NCBI GenBank assembly: GCA_017562135.1
Contig: QEYB01001312.1
Span: 1,612,001-1,676,000, forward strand
DNA from: Dipylidium caninum
Taxonomy: Eukaryota > Platyhelminthes > Cestoda > Cyclophyllidea > Dipylidiidae
Reading direction: 5' to 3'
DNA: 64,000 nucleotides
This document shows, piece by piece, positions 1-16,000 of the stretch; position 1 is the first letter of the stretch; every line of letters begins with the position of its first letter. The notes under the pieces were generated by a model. That model made no database searches, was not told the origin of the DNA, and saw only the letters and a list, made by a program, of their open reading frames with translations. The position numbers were made by a program, and so were the translations under genes.

Positions 1-586
1 GCCACTTGGGATGACCAGAGGAATGTGCACATGCAACTGTGGTGGTAGTGATGGTGTGGTGGTAGTGATGGTGTTGGTGGTGGTGGTGGGGGGGGAGGGC
101 TGTCCTGATACTCATGTTCCAGTACACCTCCATAACCCCTGGGGACAAATATCACGTATCGGTAACGAAGTTTATAAGTATGGGAGGAAGATTATGGTGG
201 TATGAAAAAGGTGTCGACACAAATGACGCACCACAAAAACATTATCAACTTCTAAATGAAATAAACTTCATTTTTTAAAGCCCTTCTTATGTTTGGTAAA
301 AGATCAACATCATTGTATTAAGCGTTACCCACCATCTAACTGATTAACTGATAACCAGTAATGAAGTTCTAAACAACTATTTTATAAGTCATTACTGAAA
401 AGTTTTCCAGGTGGGGGAAGGCGCCCAAATGGTAACTTTTCTTTGGCTGAATAAACACCGAGGGAAATTGTCGATAGGCACAAGAGGTATTTCGAACTAA
501 CACTAGTAACATTTGGAGGCAAGGGTGTATGGGGTTGGCTACTACTGCAAAAAATCCAAAGGTTGATAAGCGTGACAACAACATAC
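1..586. other. 3' flank or intron of the MRCK gene; TGG-rich microsatellite at the edge
   Basis: No exon could be placed. After the donor at 586 the next in-frame codons run to TAG at 542-544. Two overlapping minus-strand ORFs cover 369-600. The one reading SSSQPHTPLPP (382-600) is out of phase with the preceding exon, so neither is called. An impure TGG/GTGGT-type repeat fills roughly 38-100. Confidence 0.5.
38..100. repeat. impure GGT/GTGGTGAT trinucleotide microsatellite
   Basis: Runs of GTGGTGGTAGTGATGGTG followed by GTTGGTGGTGGTGG and a G homopolymer are directly visible. The short ORF across it is a by-product of the repeat. Confidence 0.8.
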
Positions 587-3500
587 GTGGAGATTGTCAT
601 TAGCGGACCACTCCTTATCGGCCATGCAGACTAGTTCTACCAGTTGGTTCTCCCAAAGTATTACTCGTTGCTCCAGTGCTGTGCAACGTTGTCTCTCCTG
701 ACGCAGTTCGCTCTCCAGGAAACTCGTCTACAGAGGCGCAGAAAAAAAAACAAATACGACTCCAACCCTAAGAAAACGAACTTTTCCTTGATAACATCTT
801 ATATTTAGTAATGTAGAGCCAATTTTAACATTGGAAGAGGGTTATGGTCAAAGAATAAGAGCACTAACAATACCTTCGTTCATGATTTTTGCCTAAGAAA
901 CTAAAATCAAGCAGAACGTTAGCCTTCAACCTTACTTTAGAAATAGCAGTTCTCCCTGGAAAAGTACTTTTACATTTAATTCACAAAGAAAGGATTAGTT
1001 GAAAGAGACGTGCAAAATATATTGCTCCGTAGATACGGCGCAATGTGCACAAGAAACACGATTGTACAGTTTACACCGCATAAGGGCATAGAAGAAAGAG
1101 GGTTTATAGAAATATGCAATGAGTAAATACCCTCTCTAGTACAATCTCTCGAATGCGATCCTGAAGCTCAGAGCGTTCACGCTGCCAGCGGAGCTTTTGG
1201 TCAGTCCAGTAGGCCTCTTGGTTGGTTAGCTTCGTCTCACATTCCTCTGCCCATGCCATCGCTTCCCGCAGCTTCAGCTCCACTTCGGCAATCGCCGTCA
1301 CCGAGGTCGGTGCGGCGTCACCACCTGTAGTTGCAAGGCCGTTCGAGTGGTTGTTCTCTACTGATGCCACCACAGCCGCCTTCTGCGGCTGCTGCTGGAT
1401 GTATTCGTCCAGGAGTTTCCGCTGTGCTGCTAACTCAGCACGCTTTTCATCCAGATCGTTGAGAAGCTAAGAGTTTTTAAAAGTGCAATTTAGGGACTCC
1501 AAATGCTTGTAACTCGGTTAAATTACTAGTAAAGCTAATAATACAGAATTCGCAATATGAAATAGAGGAATAGCGACGAACGCATGCTGCTGACCCCAAA
1601 ATGGAGGAAGACGGGTAACAATAGACTATAATGTTCACCGGATTTCAACAGTCACTGAAGCGCAACGAACGAGACCAATAAATGGCAGAATCAAAATAAA
1701 AAGCGCCAAATTGCAGCCAAATGAATGCGAGTTTGAATGATAAATCTGGTATGAATGTGATTGATACAGGGAAGGAAATGCCTACATAAACGTCGGTCAA
1801 AGCATCGGAAAACAACCAGGAGAAATTGTTGCTAAATTAATTAGGTGTTTATGAGTTTGAAGGAAAGGGGAATTACACAGGAAAACACATGCCCATTTAA
1901 ACTTTCTGGTATATCTCGGCAAATATAACTTCAAATAGGTGTAAAAATCCAGTCTAAAATTGTAGAAGAGAATAGTGAGCCAAGGATGATATGGAAAATT
2001 AAATTGACGGATTTTCAGAAGCAAAACTGCCACAGATCAAGCTGAATATCTGCGCAAAAATACTAAAAAGACTTTCATCACTTCGATGTTAAAGAGGCGA
2101 AACGACAGAAAACAAATGAGTGTGGAACGGGCTTTTAATCAAACAGATAGAACAATCACCAGTACAAAGTAGGAAGGTACGAGCATCACAAGAGAAGGTG
2201 AGTCGCTAAGATAATGTGAGTTAAATGCTTCAAGGGATAAAAGGAACAATTAGTAAACTTGAATGCCGATATATTTTACAACGAGCTACCAGTTAAATTA
2301 GGTGCCAAATTAGCCCTAGTGACACAAGATGCAGTCAAAAATACAAAAAAGATCATCAATGGATAAGGATTCAAGCAATGACATAAAGAAACAGCAGGTC
2401 GGCGGAATTTCCCATGGTGGAAAATTAAAACTCAGGCAGAAGGTGGGCGCATTAGAAGAAATAGTTGATTTTTGTGGTACCAGATAAAACGACTAAGTCT
2501 ACTTCAAAAAGAATGCCCAAGCCAAATCAGTTGAGGCATACTAAGGTTGGTTGCTTCACACGACCCCCTACAAAGACCATATCAAGTACAAGTAAGTAAT
2601 TAGTTCGGTCAGCTCGCAGAAACCTTCCATTACCCCACTCCGTATTGTTTAACACTTTACTTTAAAATGTCGAGTGCAGTAGATGGTAAATTTTTTTGCC
2701 TTATTTTGACCCCGATTGAACACTAACTTTGGCCGTTTCGAAAATAACCAGATGCCAGAGAAGTAAGGGAAGGGGTAGGCGATTGTTAGGGTCATAGCGC
2801 CAATTGTGATTAGGACACGTTCAATCTGCTATGTGGATGAGTATTTTAAGCTGATAAATTAATGGCAACATATAAATAGCACATTCTTGATGAGATGTCG
2901 AGTAGTTGATGATTTAACAAATCTTGATAAACAATAGGCGAATACACTACAATCTACTAATTTAGCTACGCTTTAAGGCCTGCATTAGTTTCATGCCATC
3001 TATGAGACAGCTGCAGAATGGCGTTAACCACAACTAGACGTCTGTCCATCTTCCTAGAGAAAATAAGTGTAAGGCGAAAAAACGTACTCTTTCACAAGCC
3101 ACCTCCTTATCACGCAGCCGGGAGCCAATCTCTTGAATACGCTTACACAGGTCCTCATTCTCTTCTTCATATTCGCGAATATCAAATTTAAGGTGTTCCG
3201 TCTTCTCCTGTTCTTCGGCCAGGCTGCAAAACACATGTGCATGTCCCTTAAAGATGGTAAATTCAATGGTATTTGTTGAGAGGGTAGTATGCATTCTGCC
3301 TCTAGGCAAAAAACATGGGACTAACCGAAACTTAGCCCAAGTTAGCTGATAGGAGTTTCAGAGAAGAGATGAGCTTGCCAACCTTATTACCTATTCATAT
3401 ACAATACTCCCCCTTTAAATTTCGGAAAATAAAGACTTATAAAACCCATCATTTCTGTGTATTGATAAATGGAGACGGTATGATTAGTGATAACCAATAC

Positions 3501-6500
3501 TACATTGTATCCTTGCTATAACTGAAACGTAAAAGACCTTTGCTACGGAACAGCAGTTTACATGAAGGAGAATAAACCCAAGTGGTGGCGCTAAGATGGT
3601 TGACTAATCGGCCTCGTTTCCAGGCTGAAATACAACAATCAACACTTCAAGGCGTATAATGGTATTGCATGACCCCCAATAGCAGAGCTTCAAATCCCTA
3701 GGTTAGACTAGACGATGATTCCAAATTTTAAGATCTCTTTTGAAATGTTAATTAGCAGATGTCTGAAAGTGAGCCCTGGAATAAGACGAGGTTCACCTAA
3801 CGGCGAAAATTATAAGAAAAGTTAACCAAAACATTTAAAATTTCATAAAACTCGGAAGCTAATCCACTAATCACTTGATCGGAACCAAAGGGAGGACGAC
3901 AGATTTGCCAAAATTAACAAAGGGATAGCAATACCTGCACCTGGTAGCAAGACAAAATACTTCATAAGGGAAGAACTTAAAACACTTTGTCAGGTGCATA
4001 GGCTGCAACCAATGAAGGTCGTCTACAATGAGGCCGTAAGTCTATTTGGAAAGAACCCCGAGATACGACACGTTAGGTAAACAGTGAATGAGCCAAGTTT
4101 CAACTATTTGAGCTAATATAAAAACGAAAAAGAAGCCTGAGAAGTTAAGAATATGCAATGAGTCAATGCACCTTTCGATAAACCTACATTTCGGTCAATT
4201 TTGTCCAATACAACCGGCTCTAATAGCTCCCAAACTACACCTAGGCTTGTTGCCCCAATAACATCTAAAGAGATAATTTGAGTTCTACGGTACAATACAG
4301 GCAAACAAATTTGTTGCTATTTGCGTGTGGGTCCAACATTGATCTACGCAAGAGAATGAGAGAGGAATAGTGATCAACTTACGCCCTATTAAGGAAGGCA
4401 TTTTGTTTTTCCTCTTTTAGACACCGAGCCTCAGCGACATCTAGAGACGAACGGAGACGCCGCACCTCCTCCGCAAGATCCTCTGAAAGGTCTTCCAAAG
4501 ATGCCAGTTTAGCAGTGTCAGTTGCTGTTAAAACCCAGACATCGGCCTACCGTTTATTGATGACTCTTGTGCGGGATTACCGATTGTTGTGCTTTCATTT
4601 TTCAGCGATTGCAACTCCGTTTCGAGCTCGTGTACTTTTGACTGCAAAAGAGGACGATTGCTCGAGTGGATGCTATGAATTTAGGGAGAAATGTAACCTA
4701 ATTCTTGATAATGAATTTCAATAGATACTATACAACAAGTTGAAAAAAGCGATGCTTGTAGAAGAGTCGTGCACATAATTAAACAGAAATTAATTAGACA
4801 AGCCCAAATTCATCTACCTTACTCAAATGAGAAGTGAAAAGTTATAGAAGTGAAAACATTAGATTGTGAATAAACAAATTACCGATGCTAGGAAAGGCAG
4901 ATGAGAGGGAAATATGGTGTAGGGTATAATGCTATCGCCACCAAACCTAATTTGGATAGAATTACTTCTCAAAAAAGGCAAAAAGTGTAAGTGTAAATGA
5001 AACAAATATAATATTACAGGATTCGCCTTAAAAGATATGAAAATGCCAATGTCAATTAAGGGAACAAAAAGCATCAATTTTTACATTAGGTGTCAAGATG
5101 GCACTCAAAATCAAAATGACAGTTCTACAATCTCTGTAACATAGGCTTTGAAGGAGCAATGCAGCGTACAAGACATTCGAGAAAATAACTGCTAGAACAA
5201 TCTTCAAGTAGACACAGGTAAAGACGTCAAATCTCGTAGTCCCTCCAATAATTAAAGACAATGAAGATGACTCACTTTAAGATCTGAACAAACGGAACAG
5301 GTCGAATCGGCAGCAGCACCATCGGGTGAAGCAATGGCTACATCGATCCCCTCATCCAAAAACCCTGTCCTAAGGCTTTCCCCAAGCATACCGATCTGAT
5401 TTAAGGGGGAATCCTTGGTAAAGGTGAAACCGATACATGCCACCTGACATCCGCGAAATACTGAGCCGAGTGGAGGACCCTCCTAGGAAAAGGAACAGAA
5501 TGAGAAAAACCTCATAGTATACATTTTGCCTTCAAAACGGCTAAAAATAATGTCCTATGTAAGAATAGCGGGGGGGAACATCGGACGTCAAAAATTCTCA
5601 TCATACGTACGCTAATAGACTATCTGGCTCATTCCAATGGGTACAAATTAAGAGTTGACCGAAGACATATGAGCTGATTTTGAGAGATATAAATATTTCA
5701 AGTCATTCCTACTTGGCAGACATATACTGAGAGCAAGGCATTTAATGAATCGTTCTATGTAGGAATTGTCTTACCAAGGGAATGGAATACAAGCTGGCTA
5801 CTTGTCGATCCGATGAGACAAATAAGCAATTAAAACACGGTTATGATAATTTCTATTTCGGTAATTAAAACCAGTTGGAGCAAATGACATTTACCCATAA
5901 GAAATAATGAAGAAACAAGGCGAAGACTCAAGTGGAAAGTTAGCTGAATTTGGCATTATTATAGATGGAGTTATACGTTAGACTAAAGCTATTTATTACG
6001 GAAGCATCTGACAGGTGGGCTGCAAGATTTTACAACGAACAAAAGAAAAGGAGAAAAGAACAAAAAATCGACGATTGTAGATAGCTAGAAAGTCATGGAT
6101 GATAGTTCATGATCCCATAAAAGCTTGGATAACATTAAAAATGACCGAAACGGGAAACGACCGTTTTCAGTTGTTAATCAAAAATTCGTAAACAGTAATC
6201 TTGACCTTAATCGGGACATGAAATTAGATGTATAAAAGGCTATAATGCCGACATCTTTAGCGTAAGATGTAATATAATGAATAAAGCATTCAGAGAATGA
6301 CTGAACCTAAGCTGCTGGTGTACGATTTGTTGACTTGAAGTAAACCGACGTAAGATGTCATGCAAATACTAGTAAAAAGGGACTTACATGAGTACGGGTG
6401 GACTCCTCGATATCGAAATTTGATGTGTCTTCTGGTGACTTAACTTCGGGTTGATAAGGGGCAGACTCTGCATGGACAAAACAAAAACAAATATGTCGAA

Positions 6501-7808
6501 TAGTAACAGAAGAGAAAAGACCAAAGGTTGGACGTACGTGAGCGAATGTTCTTCCAGTCAATACCAACGAAAAAAGGATGTTTCAAAATTTCCTCTACCC
6601 CATTTCGTCCATAGCGTTGTTTCCTATCACATATGAAATGTTTGACCAAGTCTTTGGCGACATCGGATACACTCTCTTCGTCCTCTGGAAATTTGAAAGT
6701 TTTCTAAAAAAAGATTAAATGTAAATAGTCCATTCCGAGAAGAACAGAGAGGGAACGAAAATGAAATTACCTCGAAATTCATAATTTGACTATAAGTTTG
6801 GATTAAATTTTCACTATAAAAGGGTGTCTCTCCAAAAAGCATCTCGTACATCACCACCCCCAGGGACCAATAATCGCATTCTACTCCGAAAGTTCCATGT
6901 GAATCTTCGGCGGCTCGAAGAATTTCAGGCGCTATATAGTCTGGGGTGCCGATTGCTGCGGTGTTTTTGATCACCCCATCGTGACCGATTCGAAGACAGG
7001 AGCCAAAATCCGTCAGAACAATGTGACCAGACCTATCAAATGGGTGAGAGGAAAAGGTAACGAGGACCTACGTCTCGAGGAGGACGTTGTCCGGTTTTAT
7101 ATCCCGATGGACATAGCCCAATTCATGAAGTGAATTAATCGCCAGGACAAGTTCCGCTAAGTAGAAACGGCATATATCTTCCGGAATCTGATCGTCAAAT
7201 TTACTTAACATTGTCAACATATCTCCGCCATTGTAAAATTTCATAACAAAGTACTAGATCACGGTAAGAAAAGCGCAGTACTTACTAGGTATTTTTCGTC
7301 CTGAAATGTATAATGAAGCTGTGTTATCCACGGCGACCCCTTAATCATTCCTTTAACAAGAACTTCCCGCTCCTCTTGAAAGCAAGCTCTCTATAAACAC
7401 TTAGGGAAATAAAACCGTATTTACGTCAGAGCGTTTGAGCATATCGTACTTATGAAGGGATTTAAGAGCGAAATATTCGTTAGTTGATTTTGATCTCACG
7501 AGGGAGACTTCACCGAATGCGCCCGAACCGATAAGCCGAATCGTTTCGAATTCGGAACGCGACAAGCGGCAAGATTCGATCTTTTCAATGAGCGGCTTGA
7601 CTGACAACCAATTAAGAAGGTTAACACTACCTGAATTACAAAACTTCGAACAGTTTCTCTCATTTCGATGTTGTAAAGAACTACATTCGTAATACAAACA
7701 AGTCAGTGTGTCAAGAAGAAACTCGATGTTAAAACTGCTTGTCTCGTCAGAATGGTTTTTTAGGTACAGTTGCAAGAGTTCAACAGAGCGTTCTTTAATC
7801 GTTTTCAT
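587..7808 (-). CDS. MRCK: MRCK (CDC42-binding protein kinase)/DMPK-family Ser/Thr kinase, 5' part, 13 exons
   Basis: Serine/threonine kinase of the AGC family that, in its relatives, acts downstream of CDC42 to phosphorylate myosin light chain regulators and remodel actomyosin. Exons (minus): 7631-7808, 7425-7600, 7286-7390, 7072-7253, 6771-7032, 6538-6703, 6388-6467, 5276-5482, 4581-4641, 4383-4524, 3088-3223, 1131-1466, 587-727. All phases agree, giving 724 codons. Visible: N-terminal helical cap ([12 protein letters not shown]), P-loop GSGAFGEV near residue 84, catalytic lysine in FALKSL (about 106), [10 protein letters not shown] (Asp about 204), DFG (about 222), [11 protein letters not shown] activation segment, [13 protein letters not shown], and an AGC tail with an IGFTFT hydrophobic motif. 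Exons from 4641 down encode charged coiled coil. The start is chosen because the N-terminus aligns with MRCK. C1, PH, CNH and CRIB domains are not in the window, so the gene is probably truncated by the edge. DMPK is the alternative if it ends at the in-frame TAG at 542-544. Confidence 0.88.
1467..3087 (-). other. long MRCK intron (1.6 kb)
   Basis: AT-rich sequence between the coiled-coil exons at 3088-3223 and 1131-1466. The exon phases match directly, so no exon is required here. I see no repeats or recognisable coding sequence. Confidence 0.6.
3224..4382 (-). other. long MRCK intron (1.2 kb)
   Basis: Separates two coiled-coil exons whose phases join cleanly (two bases carried across). A short ORF at 4113-4304 has no coiled-coil character and is not called. 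Nothing else is seen. Confidence 0.6.
4642..6387 (-). other. two MRCK introns (5483-6387 and 4642-5275) flanking the AGC-tail exon
   Basis: The 905- and 634-nt introns sit on either side of the exon carrying the IGFTFT hydrophobic motif. They contain AT-rich sequence without supported exons. Splice phases are compatible with no missing exon, though a short coiled-coil exon could be hidden. Confidence 0.55.
7601..7630 (-). other. 30-nt in-frame intron in the MRCK first coding segment
   Basis: The segment begins GTAGTG and ends GTCAG on the minus strand and is open in frame, so a simple ORF reading would translate it. Removing it aligns the protein without gaps to the MRCK segment between the N-terminal cap and the kinase domain; retaining it inserts ten extra residues. 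Neighbouring introns of 34 (7391-7424), 32 (7254-7285) and 39 nt (7033-7071) make a 30-nt intron plausible here. Confidence 0.7.
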
Positions 7809-10224
7809 ATTTTATACATAGTATGTAGGAGTAAAAAACAAATCAAAGCGCTTGTCCATAGGGACACTGGTAAAAGCGAAAAGGACGGTCGGAAACCACA
7901 ACGATCATCGCGGGCGAAAAGAGGCCCATTAAAACGCTCTAGTTCCTCACGGACAATTCGTTCCTGGTAAGCACCCAACATACAAAATAAGGTTGCATTA
8001 GAACACTTGTAGAATATTCATGTATGTTAATAACCACTGCAGAAAGGTGTATTACTTATCTAATTCTCCGTCTTTTCTCATTATTTATCAAACTCGCAGC
8101 GATTTAAGCTAAAAGTGCCAAATTAAGGACACGAGGCGTTACTTCGGCTTAACTTACAACTCTCGCTCAATTTTTTCTGTGCGCTCATTTTTCTTCAATA
8201 CGAGATTGTGATGTCCGGTATTTGTAAAAGCAATACAATCTTTGAAACTTTCCCTACAAAATAAATTCTGACATCTTTTCACTTGCCACATTCTCATTGT
8301 GAACATATCAGAATTAATAGATTGCTTGAATCAATTCATCGTTCTATTATTTTCAACAATGACATCGATTTGCGCGTTCAATTAGGCATACTTTCGATCC
8401 GGCTTTAGGAACCACGCAGTCTCTTAGGTGTATAAGAACAAAAGCACCAAATTCTTTCCCTCTGTTACAAATGCATCATTTTCAAACATTTTCTCCTTTT
8501 TGTTGCTGGAAGGACCAGGAACTAATATAGGATTGGCAAGCGTAGTATCAAAACCCATAAATACTCATGCATAAGTGTCAAACCGAAATAAAACAATCCA
8601 AGGTACGAGTACCTGATGTTAGCTGATAAATAATTAACGGCAGTAAACATTAATGGCCAACTTCCCCTCTTAATCCGATATCCTAAGAAGAAAGCTTACG
8701 AATACTACCATTGGTCCCCATTAGCACCTCCAGTATTCAAGTTAAATTACTGCAAATACTCTTACTTGCCGCCTTTGGGAAACAAGTTCGTGTTATATTC
8801 ACGTGCTAGATACCCGCTTTGATAGGATCTCAGGTTACTTTCCTATGACTAATCGGATCTCTATATGAGGATGAATTAGGCTTTTCGTTCCCACCTGATG
8901 CGGGATGAATAGTATTATTTTTACTGTCTTTTTCATTTATGAGAATGTTCTTGTCGAAAATATTTGTGATTTTTTTTGATTTTCAAGCTTGGGATGCAAA
9001 TATCGGGGGGAGATGGACAAGTGTTGTGACCTAGTTTAAAGTAGGTCCCGAAGACTGCAGTATGGAAAGGTCCATCCACTATTTTCTTACTTGTTTTCGT
9101 GTATCCAAATTCTACTCCTCAACCTCATAATGTGCAGCGTCCACCGTTTACGCTGTCCTTAAACCCTGTCGATTCCTTTGATCCGTTGTTCTTTACTAAA
9201 AAAAAATCCTCTTTCACTCCAACTTCTTGTGGATGAACCAATGATGTGAAACGCTTCATGTGTAGGCCGCATTTCCAGAATTCTGACCCGGGAGATGGTT
9301 ATGCGATGAATCTTCTGGCTACAGAAGTTCGTTTTATGTTGCTGACTGGGCCTCTATACGAATATTCTAATGTTATATATACACTACCTTTACCAACATC
9401 TGCTCCTCCTCGAACTTAGGACTGAAACCCCCAGAGTAAAAGTGGCAGCTATATACTTGTTTAAAGGAATATCGAAAAAGAAGATCTCTGGTTATGTTCA
9501 CGAAATACCGATCAGAGAAGAGGTTATGGAAATGGATCAGCTTTCCATTAAGAGTTTCAAAGGAAGAAAACCTCTGTATTTTGCCCATGATGCAAAATTG
9601 TAAAGCCTAGATTGCTGTATCCAAAATGGAAAATTTAACCAGATGCTCAAAAGAGGACAGGCGACACCCAGGAAGACTATTAATTTCACTGGGTCCGAAG
9701 TCATAGGTTTGGAAACGGGTAACGTCTATGAAGACCGTCGAAAAGGACGATGTGGGGGCGTCAATACAAAGCCGACAGTAATTACAAGATGTTTGAGTTG
9801 AGACTTGGTTTCGAACGATTTATTGCGAATTGCGAAGAAAGTTGTGTAGGCTTAGCATGGATGAAGAAATAGCTCTAACCACTTGATTTCTCTGCAATTG
9901 CCCTTACTGGATCTATAACTCGGGGTTTTTTAATTTCTGTGCAAGAGCCGTATTATTGATCTAAATATAAATAGCGTCCCCAACCATTTGTGCCTGTGAC
10001 AAAAAGTGAACAAGATGAGTAGGCCGATACAGTTCTAAGAATATTTCTCCAAGTGTTTTTAATTATGCTACTAGTGATAAAATGAATGATTTTCAGATTC
10101 CACAGATTGTCTAGCCTAGCCTTCTGTTGATTGGTTCAGACACTCGACGCCATAGCCGCCTTGCTGGTGGTTTTTAAGCTGTTAGTGCTTCTAGTTTCCT
10201 CTTCAATCCTAAACGACCTAAAAT
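7809..10224. promoter_or_regulatory. 2.4 kb divergent intergenic region between MRCK and kinesin light chain
   Basis: It lies between two head-to-head start codons, so it must hold both 5' UTRs and promoters. It is AT-rich; no convincing TATA box or repeat was identified. A 77-codon plus-strand ORF at 9370-9603 overlaps a minus-strand ORF of similar size and resembles no family I recognise. Confidence 0.5.
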
Positions 10225-13088
<2,864 letters not shown>

Positions 13089-16000
13089 GGATGCCCACAT
13101 TTTGTAAGTTTTTTCCTATAATTTTCTTCGTTGCTTTAACCGCTTCGAAATGATTTACTATCACACGGCCCATCTGAAACGCTATTTTCAGCCTCTATAT
13201 AGGTTAGCTACGTCTTTTTATTCCCAGTGACTCATCCTTTGGCATTTTGGGTGTTTCTGTGTTTCCATATTTGTATGTTTCCTGTACTGACTTGATTTTA
13301 AAAGAGTCATTAGTTTTGCAATTAGATATTCTTTGAATTTCACAATTTCCTGTTTGACTTCCACTGGGTTCACTCAGACCAACTGTCGATAATACAGTTG
13401 CGTGTCCACAATTTCCTTGTGCAAACCTTGAGTTTGTAAATGACTCAAAGGGATGTGTTCTCTATTTATCGAGACAGTGGTGTCATGCAGAAAAATCTTT
13501 CCTTGGATGAGAACTGGAATACGTAATAAACTTTCACTTTATCTAACATGATTTAGTTGATGAACTGGATAAATTGTCTTAGACCTGTAGTTGTGAAGTG
13601 GAAGAACTATACGTCGAACCAACAGGCACGGTCTCTGGATTCTGGTGCACTGTTTTAATACCATGAAATTATGGTATTCAGTTGCATAAGTCCATCAGCG
13701 TTTAATTCTTTGTTAGAGGGACAATTTTAAACAATGAGGGCGAAATAGGTTTATATATCATCGAGATTTTTCAGGTATACAAGCTGAACTCATTGATGTT
13801 TTGTAACGGCCGATAGCAAAATTTGTCAACTCGGTTGTCCTAAATTCTCATCTTTGGCGTTGTGTTTACGAGTATGCATACATGTAGTTTTTCATTTTTT
13901 TTGGAAATTCTTTGAGCATGTCATTTTAAAATCTTTCGGTTTTCAAACTAAAACTGTTTATATCAGTTAGGCTTTCTACTTGCAATCCAACCACATAACA
14001 TTGTCTGTCTTAGGGTTTAGATCCATTAGCTTAAGTATGGAAGTAATTGTAATAGTTTCAGCCCTCGAAAGCTTCGAGTTTTTCCCGTTTCTCTATAAGT
14101 TAAGTTTAAATAATTTATTCTGAAAAATATAAATGCTGCTGCGCTCTTGACTGTTGTTCTTGGTGGTAGTTTAGAGAATCAAGTGAATCGGATTACTAAT
14201 AAGCTGTTTACACAATTTTTTACAAGTATGCGTGTTTGATAGTTTTGTGCCAGCGTTTCTATCCCTTGGTATACAGTCTAGACTCAACGTGTGTTCGTGA
14301 GCCTTCCATTGGGCTTTCTCCTCTTTACCGAACACCTAACAACTGCTTCAGTATTCACGTTTATTTTGATTTACTCAATTGAGACGAATTACAATTTCCT
14401 CATTTGTTGAGCCATCTGTGTTATTGAAGTCACGATTGCTTCACGCGATTGTTTTTTTTCTCAGTCTAGTTGAGGAAAACTGCTATCACCAGCGCTGCCA
14501 CTGCCATCAATAACCCTCAGTTGCCCAAACGCTGATAGAGAACGGTGAATCGCTGGCTCGTTACCTCACCGTTATCGATAAGCAAATTTTTTTTTCACAC
14601 TCCTAAATTCCAAGTACTCGTAGCTCCTTCCATTTCAGAAATTCCTGCAGTTGTCGCCATCATGTTCGACCCCCTCCTCACTCTCTCACTCAGGCTGTGC
14701 TCTTCACCACCTCGGTGTCCCGAGTTCTCGGTTATTTTTCTGTTTCTACTCGCCTCTCCTACCCTGTTGGCTTGTCTTCATGTCCATCTATGTTCGAACC
14801 CTTTTTATTTTGGTGTGTGCACAAAGTCACACTATTATTTTCTGTCTTCTCAATTTTGATGCCCTGGCACTCTCCCTCTCACGGCCCGACAATTATGAGG
14901 AATTCCTAATGTCGCATCTGACACATTTGAGTAAATAAAAGTTACATAAATTGGGTTGCTTTGGTCATGAAACTGCCGGTGTGCAGTAGATCTGGGCTGA
15001 AAGAATACCAGCTCTGGCAATCGTGGGTAACTGAAGGTGGCTTGTCAGATGGAGCTTCGAAGCTATCAACACCTTGGACGCAACGGTTGAATTAATTGTA
15101 TTTCCTTAAGAGCCTCAGTGTTCTTCATGAAAGCGTTTGCTGGTTGTGCGAACTCAGTAAGTACATCCTGCCCTTATGCAATTCTTATTAAATGACCGCC
15201 ATTCTTGTAAATGTTGGGCGTTTTTTCGCCTTATCGTTTTAACATAGAAACATTTTAACATTCAAACATTGGGGCACGTTTAATGTGATGCGTGAGAAAA
15301 CCCCTGAGTGAGATCTTAGTTGTGATACGTGAATCTTCAATCTACACTCCTGATAGGCTCAATTTCTGGTCTTTTAAGCTAATGAACTCCTCAGGTCAAT
15401 GGTTAGACTTTAGTTTATCGTACATCACACACAGGTAAGAGGATACTGACTTGGTGTAGTCGAGAAGAAGTTTATTGCGCACAGTTCTCTTATTTAAAGT
15501 GGTGAAAGTAGCTAATGACTGTGGGTGACACTGGCGCACAGCAACTTTGCAACCTAAGCCGGCAGGCAGGTGACGGATTTGATGCGTAACTTTAGATTAC
15601 CGGCAAAAACAGTGCCGTGCGTATGTGTAAGGAACAAATGAAGTATTTCCAACCACTGGGAGCGATAGATATCAGGGTCTGGACGGATGGAGCACTTGAA
15701 ATGGGAGGGATGATTTGAAATGGCCTGGAAAGCCAAATAAGTGACTCCGGGTAGCAGAGTCCCGGCGTAGTTTGTTAATTGCTGTTCGCTTGTCCCGAGT
15801 ACCCTCGAGTAACTTCACTGTTCTGTTTCCATTCGTCCTCTCCCCGGTTGGGCTGTGCCTCGTGAGGACAATCTCACTCGTCTGAACGTGAGTTACCCTA
15901 GCCTCTCGAGTTTGCCACCCTCTTAGTCCAATTGACTGACACTACCTCATTGTACTACTGAAATTCTTCATACTCTGGATTATATGGAATTTTTAAACCC

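Noticed and set aside
1108..4172. AATATGCAATGAGT occurs at about 1112 and again at about 4151
   Set aside because: Several chance 14-base repeats are expected in 64 kb; no wider similarity surrounds the two copies.
4113..4304. Possible extra MRCK exon
   Set aside because: Not coiled-coil in character, and neighbouring exon phases already join without it.
9370..9603. 77-codon ORF in the MRCK-KLC spacer
   Set aside because: A minus-strand ORF of equal length overlaps it; no similarity recognised.
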